NCBI RefSeq assembly: GCF_010093535.1
Contig: NW_022985209.1
Span: 124,001 to 188,000 of the forward strand
DNA length: 64,000 nt
Source: Lindgomyces ingoldianus
Lineage: Eukaryota; Ascomycota; Dothideomycetes; Pleosporales; Lindgomycetaceae
Direction of reading: 5' to 3'
Shown here: piece by piece, positions 1 through 10,718 of the stretch
Position numbering within the stretch: the first letter of the stretch is position 1
Layout: each line of letters begins with the position of its first letter
Program-made: the position numbers and the translations under genes
The notes under the pieces: model-generated
What the model was told of the DNA's origin: nothing
Seen by the model: the letters and a program-made list of their open reading frames with translations, nothing else
The model's database searches: none

Positions 1-200
1 AGCTTTTATAAGTTAGCTATAGAAGTTATTAGAAACTCTATTAAGATTATAATCTTCTATGTAATTTTAGTAAAGGAAAAAAAGATTTAAGGAACGCTAA
101 GAATTTTCCTGATTTTTGCGCATAATAGATCCACGTCAAGGCCTAATGCACGCTGAACACTAAACCACCTCAAACTTTAAGACTACCTAAGGCCACCAAT
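1..200. other. AT-rich lead-in to a transposase remnant
   Basis: The first ~120 bases are AT-rich and look RIP-mutated. Composition then becomes normal just before the transposase start at 201. By position this is probably the 5' untranslated end of the transposon whose reading frame begins at 201. No terminal inverted repeat was recognised because the window starts inside the element. Confidence 0.4.
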
Positions 201-374
201 ATGGGATCTATTAAGGCTGCGCTTGCAGCTATAGAGTCGCTGGGTCCTGGGGAGTCTATCAACTATGCGAAAATTGCGAGAGAGTATGGAGTTGAGCGCT
301 CTACACCATCAAGGAGACACCGAGCCATTACGCAGTCGCGAACAGTCAGTAGAATCAACCAGCGAAAACGGTAG
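201..374 (+). pseudogene. N-terminal stub of a pogo/Fot-like transposase
   Basis: A 57-codon frame from ATG at 201 to TAG at 372-374 reads as the start of an ascomycete pogo/Tc5-type (DDE-1) transposase. Residues 1-19 (MGSIKAALAAIESLGPGES) are followed by a helix-turn-helix stretch with YAKIAREYGVERST and SRRHRAIT. This matches the usual N-terminal psq-like DNA-binding segment of that family. The rest of the protein (CENP-B-type HTH, DDE core) is absent. Homology stops at about 370, and the next feature is the 3' end of the oxidoreductase gene at 509 on the other strand. The stub is not RIP-mutated. It is presumably a truncated, non-functional copy broken by deletion or rearrangement. Confidence 0.75.
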
Positions 375-508
375 TGGCACTGCTGCAAACCAAAAGGTTG
401 GGTCAAGGGCACACCGGTGTACCACAACTGAAACTTCTGCCCAGTTGGGAATCCACAGTTCAACCCATATATTGAGTTATGCTTTTATGCTGACGCTCCC
501 TACGAATC

Positions 509-1512
509 TCAAACCATCGAAAAATGCCCATTTTTCTCAGCCTGGAGCTGCGTTGCTGCTGCAACAGCCGAGAAGTTCCCACTCGCAATGGCATGTGGAA
601 CCACCTTGTACGGTGAAATGCAATCCCCAGCGGCAAACACGCCACGACAGCTAGTCTGATACGCTGGAGCATCAGCATCAATATCCCCAGTTGGCGACAT
701 CTTGAGCTCAAGTTGCTGTACGAACGGTCCCTGCGGAACCGTCAAAGGATTGTGCACCAGGAATGAGACCTCTGTGAAGCTTCCATCGCTGAACTCCACT
801 TTGACATTCCCCTTCTCGCGGCAGTCGACTAGTCGAGCTATGGGCCGAGAGTCGATCTTGAAGGGGGAGTTCGGGGCCATGGACTTAAGTTGCCCGGCGA
901 CGTCCTGAGAGCCGTTGGTGAAGATGGTCACCTCCCTGGACAGCTGGGCGGTGTTGTCGGCCATATGGATGGCCAGCGCTGGCATCATGGCAAGGGCTTG
1001 AACGGCGAGAACACCGGAACTCTCTGCCTTTCTTTGTTCGTATCCAAGGCAGAAGAGGCAATGGAAACTAAGTCTGGGAGTTAGGCAACTCGATTAATAT
1101 TTTTTTTCAATAGCACCTACATCTTCTTCTTCCATAGCTGACTGTAACCTTCGATCTCCGGCAGGACGTCGTTCGACCCGATGGCAAGAATGACTTTCTT
1201 CGACTCCCATGTCTTGCCGGACTGGTCGACAACATGAAAACAAGAGTCAGTTTTCTTCTCAACAGATGTGACTGCTACATCTGCGAACTGAATCGTTTCG
1301 TAATTGTCTTCGATCTGCTTTCGTGAAGTCTGGCGGTACTCCTTGGGATCTTTGTGGTCGAAGGCGAGGACCGTGTGCATATGTGAGCTTCCAGCGTTTC
1401 GATAGGTGCCGCTATCAAAAACCACGGCTGTATGCAGCTGGCGGGCGAGGGTTGCGGCAGCTGTGAGACCTGCGGGGCCGCCGCCAATGATAACTACATC
1501 GATCGAAGCCAT
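509..1512 (-). CDS. FAD-dependent thioredoxin-reductase-like oxidoreductase (GliT-like class)
   Basis: Two exons, 1512-1121 and 1067-509, give a 316-residue protein; the 53-base intron 1120-1068 has GTAGGT at the donor, CTAAC near the 3' end and TTAG at the acceptor. The start at 1512 (MASIDVVIIGGGPAG) was preferred to an in-frame ATG 30 bases upstream because family proteins begin just before the FAD-binding strand. Seen: the GGGPAG dinucleotide-binding loop (residues 10-15), an LAIGS second nucleotide-site motif, the redox pair C134-L-F-C137 within IFHCLFC, and GD at 278-279 for FAD binding. Family knowledge: fungal proteins of this type use FAD and a CxxC pair to oxidise or reduce small dithiols; some (GliT, SirT) form the disulfide of epipolythiodioxopiperazines, others are uncharacterised. 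The exact substrate is not shown here. Length (GliT is about 334) and motifs suggest an intact enzyme. Base composition is normal, unlike the surrounding DNA. Splicing places an Ile codon across the intron. Confidence 0.82.
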
Positions 1513-1585
1513 TGTCGCCTTGGAAGAGAAAATCTGTATCAAGGAAAGGTGGGTTTACGGACTTTTGCTATCTCCCTTCTTGTAA

Positions 1586-1600
1586 TCTCTCTTTATATGC
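1586..1600 (-). promoter_or_regulatory. TATA-like element upstream of the oxidoreductase gene
   Basis: On the minus strand GCATATAAAGAGAG lies ~75-90 bases upstream of the chosen ATG at 1512, a reasonable place for a fungal TATA box. The call rests only on the motif and its position. Confidence 0.35.
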
Positions 1601-2421
1601 CTATATGCTATCAGGACAACCGTGGAACGAAGAAACCGAAGTCAAGACTGGGTATACAAACGCACGTAAGAGACAAAACCATCGCCGGTGCTCACCACGA
1701 ACCACAGGTCGCCTCAGCAGAGTGACTCTCGAGTACATTACGAGCGATCTATCTTATTCGGCCTTCATCTATTTGTTGGCGGCACGGCATTATTGGAAAT
1801 CCACAACATGCTCTTGGCTTATCATCCTTCGAATGCAGAACAGGGTTCCCTTACCCTTGTCCCGCTAAGATTCCGCTGCCTTCTGGCCTTGCCGCAATAT
1901 GTGCGGTGTGCCCCTCAACTTAGACTCGGTTGAATGTATGTGTACGGCGTCCTCAAACTCATATCAGAATTCACTAGGCGGGTTCGGTGCGGGCCTTCTA
2001 TGGGTCGAGCCCAGCGTGCATGCAGCGGGCATGTAACCCGCAGTTCACAGCTTTGAGCTGCGGCCACGAAAACAGCTTTCATTTCAAGACTCCACTAGTA
2101 TCTATATTCGTAGCGTAGGCGTCTGCTTCGAGCCAGGATTAGAGTGCTGAGGCTGTACAGTCCCATTGCATCTGCATAGAACTAATATTGCCGCGATTCA
2201 ACTCAACACATCTTCCTACGCCGTACATGGTGCGTTATCAGGACACCACCTTCTATTGCCAAACCTGGTAATCTTGGAAGATTGGAAGCCCTTGAGAGAG
2301 CTAGTTAACCTTGACAGCCGCGAGTTGCATGAAGCAACCCTGTGTCGTCTCCCATTCTCAAACTTAAATTCAATCGAAGTCTTAGTATCCTTTAGCTATC
2401 ATCCACAAAGCCAAAACGTCT
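1601..2421. other. GC-normal intergenic DNA, no gene recognised
   Basis: The composition is like the neighbouring gene and shows no heavy RIP. Short open frames occur on the plus strand (for example 1512-1868 and 2166-2471), but none has a recognisable domain, a fungal intron pattern or consistent coding character. The left part probably contains the promoter of the oxidoreductase. The right end meets an LTR-like repeat at 2422. Confidence 0.4.
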
Positions 2422-2624
2422 TGCATGAGCTGAGAAGGGGGCATATGGTAAGCGAGTCAACAAGGTATTAAGATCTAAACAAAGCAGATTGTACAAGTGT
2501 ATTGTAAGGTCTTATAAGCTTAAGAGAGCTCTAGGCTGACTATATACTGTACAAGAAAGAAGCTAGTCCTAATAAGTAAATAGTGCAGTACATGGGTATA
2601 GTATCGCGTGAGACGCGTGCGACG
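2422..2624 (-). repeat. LTR-like repeat R, copy 1 (inverted relative to copy 2)
   Basis: Read on the minus strand, this ~200-base block matches 23344-23546 on the plus strand almost throughout, for example CACGCGATACTATACCCATG and TTAGGACTAGCTTCTTTCTTG. Ends read approximately TG...CA. A G-rich tract lies just outside on the right (minus-strand AGCTAGGGGGGCG), as expected for a polypurine tract before a 3' LTR. No matching target duplication was found, so the exact boundaries are uncertain. Confidence 0.5.
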
Positions 2625-2877
2625 CGCCCCCCTAGCTTTAATAAAGTAAATACTAAAGTAAAGCTATACAAAAATAACTAATAGACTAGAGGTGTACAGT
2701 AGTGCACTTAAAAGTATAAAATAGTAAAAAGAAGTTAGTAAGCTTAAGCTTTAAAGCTAATATTAGTAAAGTAAGCCTTTAAAGTATTACTTAAGCAAAT
2801 AAAACTTAGTTATATAATAAACACTTAATACTTTTATTAAAGTAAGAACTTAGTAAAGGTGTTAGCTAGCATGTCTA
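2625..2877. other. RIP-mutated AT-rich spacer
   Basis: TA-rich sequence with no open frame longer than a few codons and no recognised element. It could be internal sequence of the retroelement that owns repeat R. Confidence 0.35.
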
Positions 2878-3625
2878 TGTTACGGTCCACGAGTGGACTA
2901 GACGGGACCCTGGTAGTAACCCCCACTATCTGAACGAGCAAGCTTGGAATCCCTTTATGCTCAAATGAGAGGAGCCGGGGGACGCCACAGTACTAGCAAG
3001 CCCTGATCCTTTAGAGCGGGCTATGGATAAATGTGTTGGCTAATAGGAAAACCCCGCTAGGGATTGCAGTGCTTGCAACGCCTAGCAAGGCTAAGGCTAC
3101 AATTACTACATAATAGATTGCAGTGATCACAACGCTTAGCAAAGCTAAGGCTATAATTACTACATAATACATTATAGTGCTTACAACGCTTAGTAAAGCT
3201 AAGGCTATAATTACTACATAATAGATTGTAGTGCTTGCAACGCTTAGCAAGGCTAAAGCTATAAGTACTATATAAATACAAATGTATATAAGACTATGTT
3301 GGTTTAACCTTTAAGAAGGTATAATTAATGTTTAGTTTATCTATATAGACTAAGTAGCATTTTAGTTTTTTAATAAACTGCAACACTAGCTATATATCTT
3401 ACACTATATATACCTCTACTTCTGTTCTATAAACTGTTTAACTAAGCGCCTTATACTGCTGTTAAAGTCTAAACTATAATTTAGCTACTCTACTATCTCT
3501 ATACCTAGACTATACTAAGGACTGTACAGCTAAGGCAGGTTCTCTATTCTCTCTCCTAATTAACCCTATAAGGCCTGCGTACTTGCAGCATCTAAAATGG
3601 ACCCTACTAAGTAAGAATTATAACA
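2878..3625 (+). repeat. 5' LTR of Gypsy element A
   Basis: Begins TGTTACGGTCCACGAGTGG and ends GAATTATAACA. Positions ~3300-3625 align with the LTR of element C (TTTAATGTTTAGTTTAT, AGACTAAGTAGCATTTAG). Its first ~190 bases keep high GC and the rest is RIP-mutated. It contains a four-copy 54-base tandem repeat that element C's LTR lacks, which partly explains its greater length (748 against 588). Confidence 0.75.
3062..3277. repeat. Four tandem copies of a 54-base unit inside LTR A
   Basis: Units start at 3062, 3116, 3170 and 3224, exactly 54 bases apart. Each carries a version of GCAACGCTTAGCAAGGCTAAGG and then ATTACTACATAATA. Copies differ mainly by C/T and G/A changes. Because 54 is a multiple of three, two minus-strand frames stay open through it; these are not evidence of a protein. 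Confidence 0.9.
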
Positions 3626-4249
3626 TGAATTACTACTTCTTTAATAAAGTATAAATCTTTAATAAACTACTACTAACACAGGGATAATTAGCGCTGCCCT
3701 TTTTAAGATAGGCTAGACCTTAACACTAAATAAAAAAGCTCTAACTAAGTAACTAAATAACATGTAAAACAAGCTGCGTAAACTTAGAGCAATAAAATAA
3801 AAAATAATTAATTTAAGGTAAATGCTATTATAGTTAGTGTAAACCTAAAGACTATAGACTATAAACTTATAGATCTAAGCCTTATAGCTAGAACTTACAA
3901 ACCTCTTAAATTCTTTTTAAGAAAAAATAAGCATAGTAGCTAAAAAAACTTTAAGACTATTTTTACTTAAACTTTTTACTAAAAACTTAAAGGATCTTAG
4001 ACCTTTCTTTATATAATACTATTTATATATGTAATATAACTAAGAAGTGTTCTAATTCTACAAGAAAATAATTTTATAGATAGAACTCTACTTTAATAAG
4101 CTACCTGCAGTCTAGTTCTAACTCTACACTAATAACTAGATAAATTTTAAGGTAAATAGCTACACACTTCTACCTAAGATAAAAAAAGTGTTTAGTAGTA
4201 TAAACCTTTTTAAAGAAGCCCTTACTACAATCTATAGACTTATAAATAA

Positions 4250-7200
4250 AGAAAAAACAGCAGTAGATAAGATAGACACTCTATAACAAGAAAGAAAACT
4301 GTATAACATTATACTGCATAGTTCTACAAACAGCTAGCTATTTATAGATAGACAGACTAAAAAGCTCTCTATAAAATGTTTTATAAAAGACTTTATAAAA
4401 TAATTAAAGACAAATTTATATATAATAAAAAACTAACTACTTTAGAAAAATTTAATAAATAAGCCGTAACTTATAACAAGTGCTATAAGAAACATGAGTA
4501 AGAAAAAAGACCTAGTAAAACACCTTAAAGGCCTAAGCTAGCACTTAAAAAAAACATCTTACTATAATAAGAAGCTAATAGATCTAAGCTACATAAAACA
4601 TATATATAGTGCCTTCTAAAAGAAAAGCAGAGCTTCTAAAAAAAGTAATAGGCTACAACTAATAAAAAAGTAAAAAAGAATCTTTAGAATAAAGCCTACT
4701 TAGACTATAGCAAAGTAGGCTACTTTATTAAAAATGCCTAGACTTTAAAAAGGTAAAGAATAAAAATACTACTATAATAATAAAAGCTATTACTGTAGAA
4801 CGCAGCCCTATAGAAAAAAAGATAAAAGAAAAGGTTAAATCTTTTTTTTACTAAAGATGTAAAGAAAAATATCCCTTTACTAACTACTTTATGCTATATT
4901 AGAAGGTAGAGTTCTAGGACTTCTACAGACTTAATTAGGCGTTACAGGAAGTAGCTATTTTTAAAAAAGATAAAACTAGTAGTTACCTAAGTCTAAGAAT
5001 ATAAAAGAAATGTTAAAAAAAGAGAAAAATAGTTCTTTTTTAACTATCTAACAGTAGAAATCTTTATAGAGGAACATACTAAACAATTCTAGCAGTGCTA
5101 ATGCTAGAAGTGCAGAGAACACTATAACTACTAAAAACACTGCCTTACTGTAGACTATAAGGTACTTATAAAAAATAACTATAACACTTATAAAGCTATC
5201 TAATATATAGCTAAAGCACTTTATAACTTGCTAAAAAAAGAAAACTAGTAGAAGTTCTTTAAAGCTATAAAAGATTAATAAAAATAAAAAAAAACTTTAA
5301 AAAAATAGCCTTTAAATGTAAGAACGTGGCTCTGCACTACTCTGCTAATACAACTAAAAGGTACGAATAATCAACCAACAGTTGATTTTCAGGTGCAGAA
5401 TAGTATATATACCTGTGGCACGTGAGCGCCATCTCGGCCTTACATTAAAGTCCTGATTTTTTATATTAAAAGACTTAAAACTTTGCTTTTATCTCTAGTA
5501 ATTAGCTAAAAGGCACTAGGCTTTAGATAAAATAACAAGAAATGCATTAAATATAGAAGCATTTCTTATAATATAGAAACATGCTAGTAGAAAGAGCATT
5601 TAGTGCAAGTAGTCTGCACTAGAGAATACCTAAGGTGGACACAAGTTCAGCTAGTCCTAGTTTGCAGGGACATAGTAGAATGTCTATACCACTGCTTAAA
5701 ACGCTACTGTATCTAACACTAGGGCACTAAGCACTGCGCAGGATAGTAGCCTTTCTAGAAAAAAAACATAATAAACTAATAATAGAATAAATTTATGTCT
5801 ACTTATAAAAAACTAAACTACAGGCACTGTTATAAACTGCCTATACATAAGATATTACCCTAGCTAGACTATAAGTAACGCAACTAATATGCATTCTACT
5901 ACTTTTAATAGAGGGCTAGCTAACTAGACAACTAGATGCCCTACTACTACCTAATTAATAATAAAGACTGCATTATAATAAATTATAAAATTAATAAACA
6001 AGCAGATTTATAAAATAATCTACTAGAGGTTAACTTAGACTAAACCTTAGCATATAAAAAAATATTTTATAATGCATAGGCCTTAGTAGTAGTTAGATAA
6101 GAAATAGAGTAAAGCCTTACTATAACCTTTACTTTTTAAGGAAAGTAGAGCCTTGCTCTAGTAGACAGTAGCTACTTTTTTACAGTAATTAACACAACTT
6201 AAGCAGAAAAACAAAACATTTAATATTAAGCTAAGAAGTTCTTTTTTAAGGTAATATTAGCTAATACTTTATTAATAGAATATAAAAACAGATAGATTAA
6301 CCTAGAAACTACTAAAAAAACTTTAAAAACTTTAAACATGTTAGATTAAAAATCTCTAAGTCTCCTTTTTTTTAAAGATAAATACTAAGCTATACTAGAC
6401 TATAACTAGTTGTAAAGACACAACCTTTTAATTAACTAAAAAGAAATAACACTAGAAACACTAGATAACTATGTAAAAATAACATAGTTAGCATGCTATA
6501 AAAACTTTTACTTAATCTACCTCTAGGTAAAACAAGAAAGCAGCTACTTTCTAAAAAGATAAAAACTATAAAAGTTCTCTTACTAGAAACTAGAAGCTTA
6601 AGCTATGTAAATTATAAAAAAAACTTAAAAAGTTATGTTTAAAGAATTATCAAAGAATTAAGACATTAAATAAGCTAGAATGTACTAAATTATAGAAAAA
6701 TAGTCTATTTCTTTAGAATAGTAAGAATACTTAGACATGTTTAAAACTCTAAAAGACCTAGAAAAGCTACCTTCTTACAACCTCTAAGATTATGTAATAA
6801 ACTTAGTAAATAACTTAAAGCTTTAAACTTATAAGCTTTAACTGCTAACTAAAGTCTAAAAAGAAGTACTCTAGAAGTATATAGACTAAATGCTAGCTAG
6901 AGGACACATCTAAAAAAGCAATAGCTCTATAGCATTAGCTATAGTATTTATAAAAAAGAAAGAAGAAAAAAATTTAAGTCTACTAAGACTATTAAACTCT
7001 TAATAAGAACACTGTCTAGAATTAGTTCCCCTTTTTAATTATCTAGAACAATATAAACTAACTGAAAGGGACTAAGCACTTTACTAAGTTTAATGTGTAA
7101 GACAGCTTTAATAAAATCTAAATTTAAAAAAATAATAAATAGATAACTACTTTTAGAACACTATAAGGCCTTTATAAACTTCTAGTAATGCTATTTAGCT

Positions 7201-8098
7201 TAACTAACACACTAGCAACCTTCTAAAGAGTTATTAACATTGCACCTAACCTATACTTTAACATCTTTATTTTAGTTTACCTAGACAACATCCTAATCTT
7301 TACTAAAAACACCTAAGAAGACTATATTCTAAACGTAAAACAAGTACTAGATAAGTTATAAGAATATAGCCTTTATTTATAGCTTTTAAAATGCAAGTTT
7401 AATGTATAAAAAATAAAATACCTTAGATTTATAATTAATAAAAAAAAAGTTAAGATTAACCTAGCTAAGGTCTAAAAAGTCTTAGACTAGCTAGAACTAA
7501 CAACTGTAAAAGAAGTAAGAGAATTCCTAGAACTAACTAGGTATATAAGGCAGATAGTAAGAAATTATTTTAAAATTACACTTCTTTTAACAAACACTAC
7601 TATAAAGGAATAAGTAATAACTAAGTTTATCTAGACCTTAGAAATAGTAACTGCGTTTTAAACCCTTAAGCGTGTTATAAGCAAAAAACGAGTTCTAGAA
7701 CTATATAACCTAGAACTAGAAACTAAAGTAAACACTAATGCTTTTCTTTATAAAGAAGAAGCAGCGCTCTACTAGAAACAGGAGAATAGGCAATAGCACC
7801 CTATAGCATACTACTCTGCTAAATTCTCCCTTGCGAAAGCAGACTATAGCATACCTAATAAAGAATTAAAAGCTATAGTTAACACTCTAAGAACCTAGAA
7901 AATAGAACTTTAAAAATAAAAAAGCGCTTTAAAGTCTTTACTAATTACACTAACCTAGTTACATTCCTCTTAATAAAAAAGCTCTTACTAATGCATATAT
8001 AATAAGTAATAAAGCTTACTTAATTTAATTTTATAATAAAACACATTGCTAGCATAAGCAACTAGTAGGTAGATGCACTAAGTTAGAGAGTAGACTAC
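4250..8098 (+). pseudogene. RIP-inactivated gag-pol of element A
   Basis: Recognisable pieces in order: a Gag-like segment (~4250-4450); a degraded CCHC knuckle near 4694 (AYLDYSKVGYF, with cysteines lost); a protease active-site remnant LVDS at ~6158-6169; reverse transcriptase with VYLDNILIFT at 7275-7304, where the family usually has YLDD; and RNase H remnants to 8098. The frame is full of TAG and TAA, many of which would be CAG, CAA or TGG before RIP. Not expressible as a polyprotein. Confidence 0.75.
5317..5444 (-). mobile_element. Solo LTR of family L4 (128 bases) with TTAAA target duplication
   Basis: Bounded by TG at 5317 and CA at 5444, flanked on both sides by TTAAA (5312-5316 and 5445-5449). 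Read on the minus strand it matches the LTRs of the element at 43926-44362 (TGTAAGGCCGAGATGGCGC, GGTATATATACTATTCTG). This copy has only one of the two tandem subrepeats seen there. It is barely RIP-mutated within heavily mutated gag-pol, so it is a later insertion or too short for RIP. Confidence 0.88.
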
Positions 8099-9112
8099 TG
8101 TTACAATCCTTGCTTGTTAGGGTCCTTTTAGATGCTACAAGCACACAGGCCTTATAGGTTAGTTTGAGAGGTAAAAGGGGAGTCTGCCTTAGATGTACAG
8201 TCCTTAGTTTAGTCTAGGTATGGAGACGTTAGAGTGGCTAAATTATGGTTTATACCTTAACAGCAGTATAAGGCGCTAGGTTAACCAGTTTGTAGAACAG
8301 AAGAGAAGGTGTATATAGTGCAAAATACACAACTAGTATTGCAGCTCTTTAGAAAGCTAAAATGCTACTTAGTTTATAAAGATAAACTAAACTTTAAATA
8401 TACTTTTTAAACGTTAATTAAACATATTCTTATATACATAGTTACGCCTGCTATTCCTGTGGCCCTTAGCCTTACCTAGCTTATAGGCGCTGTGTCAGAT
8501 ATGCGTACCTACTGTCAAGACAGGAGGAACGCTGGACGAAAGCTGCTACATAGTACGAGCAATAAGCTCGAACAGTATGTTGCTGCAAATTGCAGCATGT
8601 TGCAGCATTTTTGCAACAAATTGCAGCATGTTGCAAGCTGGTCGCGCATAGGGCTAGTGCGCGAGGGACTCGGACCGGAAAAACAAAGCCGAGCAACACG
8701 AGCAGAGCAGAAAAAGAAGAAAAAGGATCGATCAACAAAAACACAAGAAAATACAATCAATCATCATCCCATACATCATACCCAAAACCCATCATTCATC
8801 TTAGGAAGCCTAGAAACAGTGCTTCAATCTGACACGCTGCAGTTGTCCTGTCTAGCTGTTGTACTTAGCCTTGCTAAGCCTTACAGTTGTGCTGCATAAC
8901 TGCTATGCTTAGCCTTGCCTAGCTTTACAGTTTTATAGGCGTTTTTATTAGACAACGCATTTATCTATAGCCTGTTCTAAGGGGTTAGAGTTTTTAGATG
9001 TTGCAGCGTCTCCTAGCTCTTTCTATTTAAGCATAAAGGGATTCTAAGCTTTCCTGTTTAGACTGTAGGGGCTGCTGCTAAGGTTCTGCCTAGTCTACTT
9101 ATAGACTGTAAC
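8099..9112 (-). repeat. 3' LTR of element B, split by a solo LTR
   Basis: On the minus strand it begins TGTTACAGTC at 9112 and ends GGATTGTAACA at 8099. Most of it aligns with LTR A, including the CTTAGCCTTGC units equivalent to the 54-base repeat. Removing the 342-base insertion and its 5-base duplication leaves ~667 bases. Confidence 0.78.
8493..8834 (+). mobile_element. Solo LTR of family L1, copy 1 (342 bases, target duplication CGCTG)
   Basis: Begins TGTCAGAT and ends ATCTGACA (8-base terminal inverted repeat), with CGCTG directly repeated at 8488-8492 and 8835-8839. TG...CA ends, the 5-base duplication and two further copies with their own duplications identify a solo LTR. It contains five ~10-base TTGCAGCA-type units (8580-8630), a hairpin CGAGC-AATAA-GCTCG, and a hairpin TCGCGCA...TGCGCGA. 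The open frames across it are artefacts. No full-length parent is in the window. Confidence 0.9.
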
Positions 9113-9379
9113 ACGCAGGCCTCTCTTCCTAGCAGCGTCCTTGCTATTCTGCTTGCACTGCTGCAAGTGTTAGAAGTTCTTTATTACTTATAAGTCCCTT
9201 TTGTAAACACTTTACAGATATCTATCTCTCTAATCTAAGAATATACCTTAATATTTAAGCTGCATTTATTAAAGCTGTGTTACTCTTTGCTTTAAACTTT
9301 TTTATTATATAAAAATGTATCTTTATCAGCCTTATTATTATTTCTTAGGTTTATCTTATGTTCTAACCTTTTCTTCTAA

Positions 9380-9840
9380 CAACTATGTAGAGTGTGTAAA
9401 AAAGAGTAGTAAGTGCAACAGTTTTATTTCTAATGCTACTTAAAATTATTTAAAGAAGAAAAAAAAAGATTTAAGAGAAATTAAAGAAAGTTTATAAGAA
9501 AGAGAAGTAGGTAGTTAAGTAGTATGCTGCTGCTACAGCTACTGCTGCAGTAGAGGTTCTAAGGGCGCAGAGGGAGGCTGTAGAGAGAAGAGAGTGTTTT
9601 AAGCAGTAGTTTAAGCTTTTTTATAATTAAAAAGTAAAGTATTTAAAAAAAGACTTTTTATTACTAGATAAGATTAAAGCGCTTAAGGCAGAAGCTGCTA
9701 GTCTTTCTCCTTTGCAGCCTCTATTACTAGGCTCTTGTCTATATACATTACTGCTATCTAATAATAGCGCAGTCCTGTCGTCTGCGGCAGCTAACAGGTT
9801 TCCCTTAGGGCCCCTTTCTTCTAGTTAGTTTTGCCTAGAC
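9380..9840 (+). pseudogene. Reverse-strand ORF of element B: zinc-knuckle/coiled-coil protein remnant
   Basis: Encoded opposite to B's gag-pol, between chromodomain/integrase and 3' LTR. The plus strand reads a cysteine cluster (CVKKSSKCN), then an Ala/Glu/Arg-rich helical stretch (VEVLRAQREAVERRE) and KYLKKDFLLLDKIKALKAEA...PLQPLLLGSCL. Element C carries the matching KYLKKDLFFLDKIKALKAKV...PLLARTCL at the same place and orientation. At least one frameshift and several stops make this copy dead. The function of such an ORF is unknown to me; it could be a nucleic-acid-binding accessory protein. Confidence 0.6.
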
Positions 9841-10490
9841 AGAATAAATAATATTCTTTTAGTAATTAGTAAGTATTTATTAAGTTCTTAATTCATTTTT
9901 ATATATTTTTACTAGTAAGCTACTTTTTTTATTTAATAAAAAGTTTTTATTTTTTTATTACTACTAATATGTTCTACTTTATATTCTATTTTTATGTCTT
10001 TTTATCTAGTTATAGAGAAAAGAATCTATTTTAAAGCTTTTTTAAGCTTTAAGGCGTAGAACTAGAGATGTATCTTTATAAAGAAGGAGAGCTTAAGCTT
10101 ATAATTTTTCTTTTATACTTATAGCACTTTATAAGGCCTAATTTACTTTTCTACTAGCTTTCTTAAAAGTCTAAGAGTTTGTAGGTGTTTTGTGTCTAAA
10201 TATACATAATTTTTTAAGTAGAGTTTAGAGGCCTTAGAGTAAGTTTACTTTAATTACTTTTTTATTTATTTCTTAGTCTTTTAGGCTTTCTTAGCTAAAT
10301 TTTAATGTAGTTCTTTTAATTAGTTTATTTTATTAATAGCCTTAATCAAGTCCTGTAGTTGCGTTCCTCTAAGAGTGTAACATAGATTATAGCTAAAATT
10401 AGCTCTATAGGGCGTCTTCTTTATTACTAAGAATTTAGTAGTATTAATAGCTAGTTAGGCTACAAGAAGCTCTTCTACTTAATCTGTTTA

Positions 10491-10718
10491 TGTTTGCAGT
10501 GGTGACACTCGGATGCGTCGTCACCATAGTCGCACGATAGTCGGATGTGTCGTCACACGATGATCATGCGTCGGCACTATAGTCGTATGCATCTCAGCAC
10601 AGTCTGTTGCCACGACTCACCCACTTATTTCGCATATATATAGACTCCTGCAAAGGACTCCTCTAGCAATACATTCAGTGCAGTTCCTCATGTCTCTAGT
10701 GCCTGACATAGCTTCACA
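10491..10718 (+). mobile_element. Solo LTR of family L2 (228 bases, target duplication GTTTA)
   Basis: Begins TGTTTGCAGTGGTGACACTC and ends CATAGCTTCACA, with GTTTA repeated at 10486-10490 and 10719-10723. A GCATATATATAG box in plus orientation suggests a promoter and an LTR reading rightward. The left half repeats CGTCGTCAC/CGTCACAC-type words. It is GC-normal inside RIP-mutated element B. Confidence 0.85.

Larger units (their letters stand above)
2878..8098 (+). mobile_element. Gypsy element A, 5' LTR plus gag-pol, truncated in or after RNase H
   Basis: A plus-strand Ty3/Gypsy element with its 5' LTR (2878-3625) and internal region running gag, protease, reverse transcriptase and RNase H, then stopping at 8098. 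There it abuts the 3' LTR of element B in the opposite orientation. No integrase or 3' LTR of A was identified. RIP has converted most Trp and Gln codons to stops. A short solo LTR is inserted at 5317-5444. Its LTR is related to those of B and C: all begin TGTTACRGTC. Confidence 0.8.

Noticed and set aside
1432..1868. Plus-strand frames overlapping the oxidoreductase start
   Set aside because: Antisense shadows of the real gene and its promoter; no domain and no intron pattern.
3011..3281. Two minus-strand frames encoding 18-residue repeats (LALLSV-type)
   Set aside because: Produced by the 54-base tandem repeat inside an LTR; open in more than one frame, with no start context or homologue.
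8580..8630. Possible CRISPR-like array in the TTGCAGCA repeats
   Set aside because: Units are 10 bases with no spacers, in a fungal LTR.
8481..8899. Overlapping open frames of 80-135 codons at 8.5, 24.7 and 48.6 kb
   Set aside because: They lie across L1 solo LTRs, and the Cys/Gln-rich peptides come from the TTGCAGCA repeat. Frames are open on both strands and not conserved between copies.
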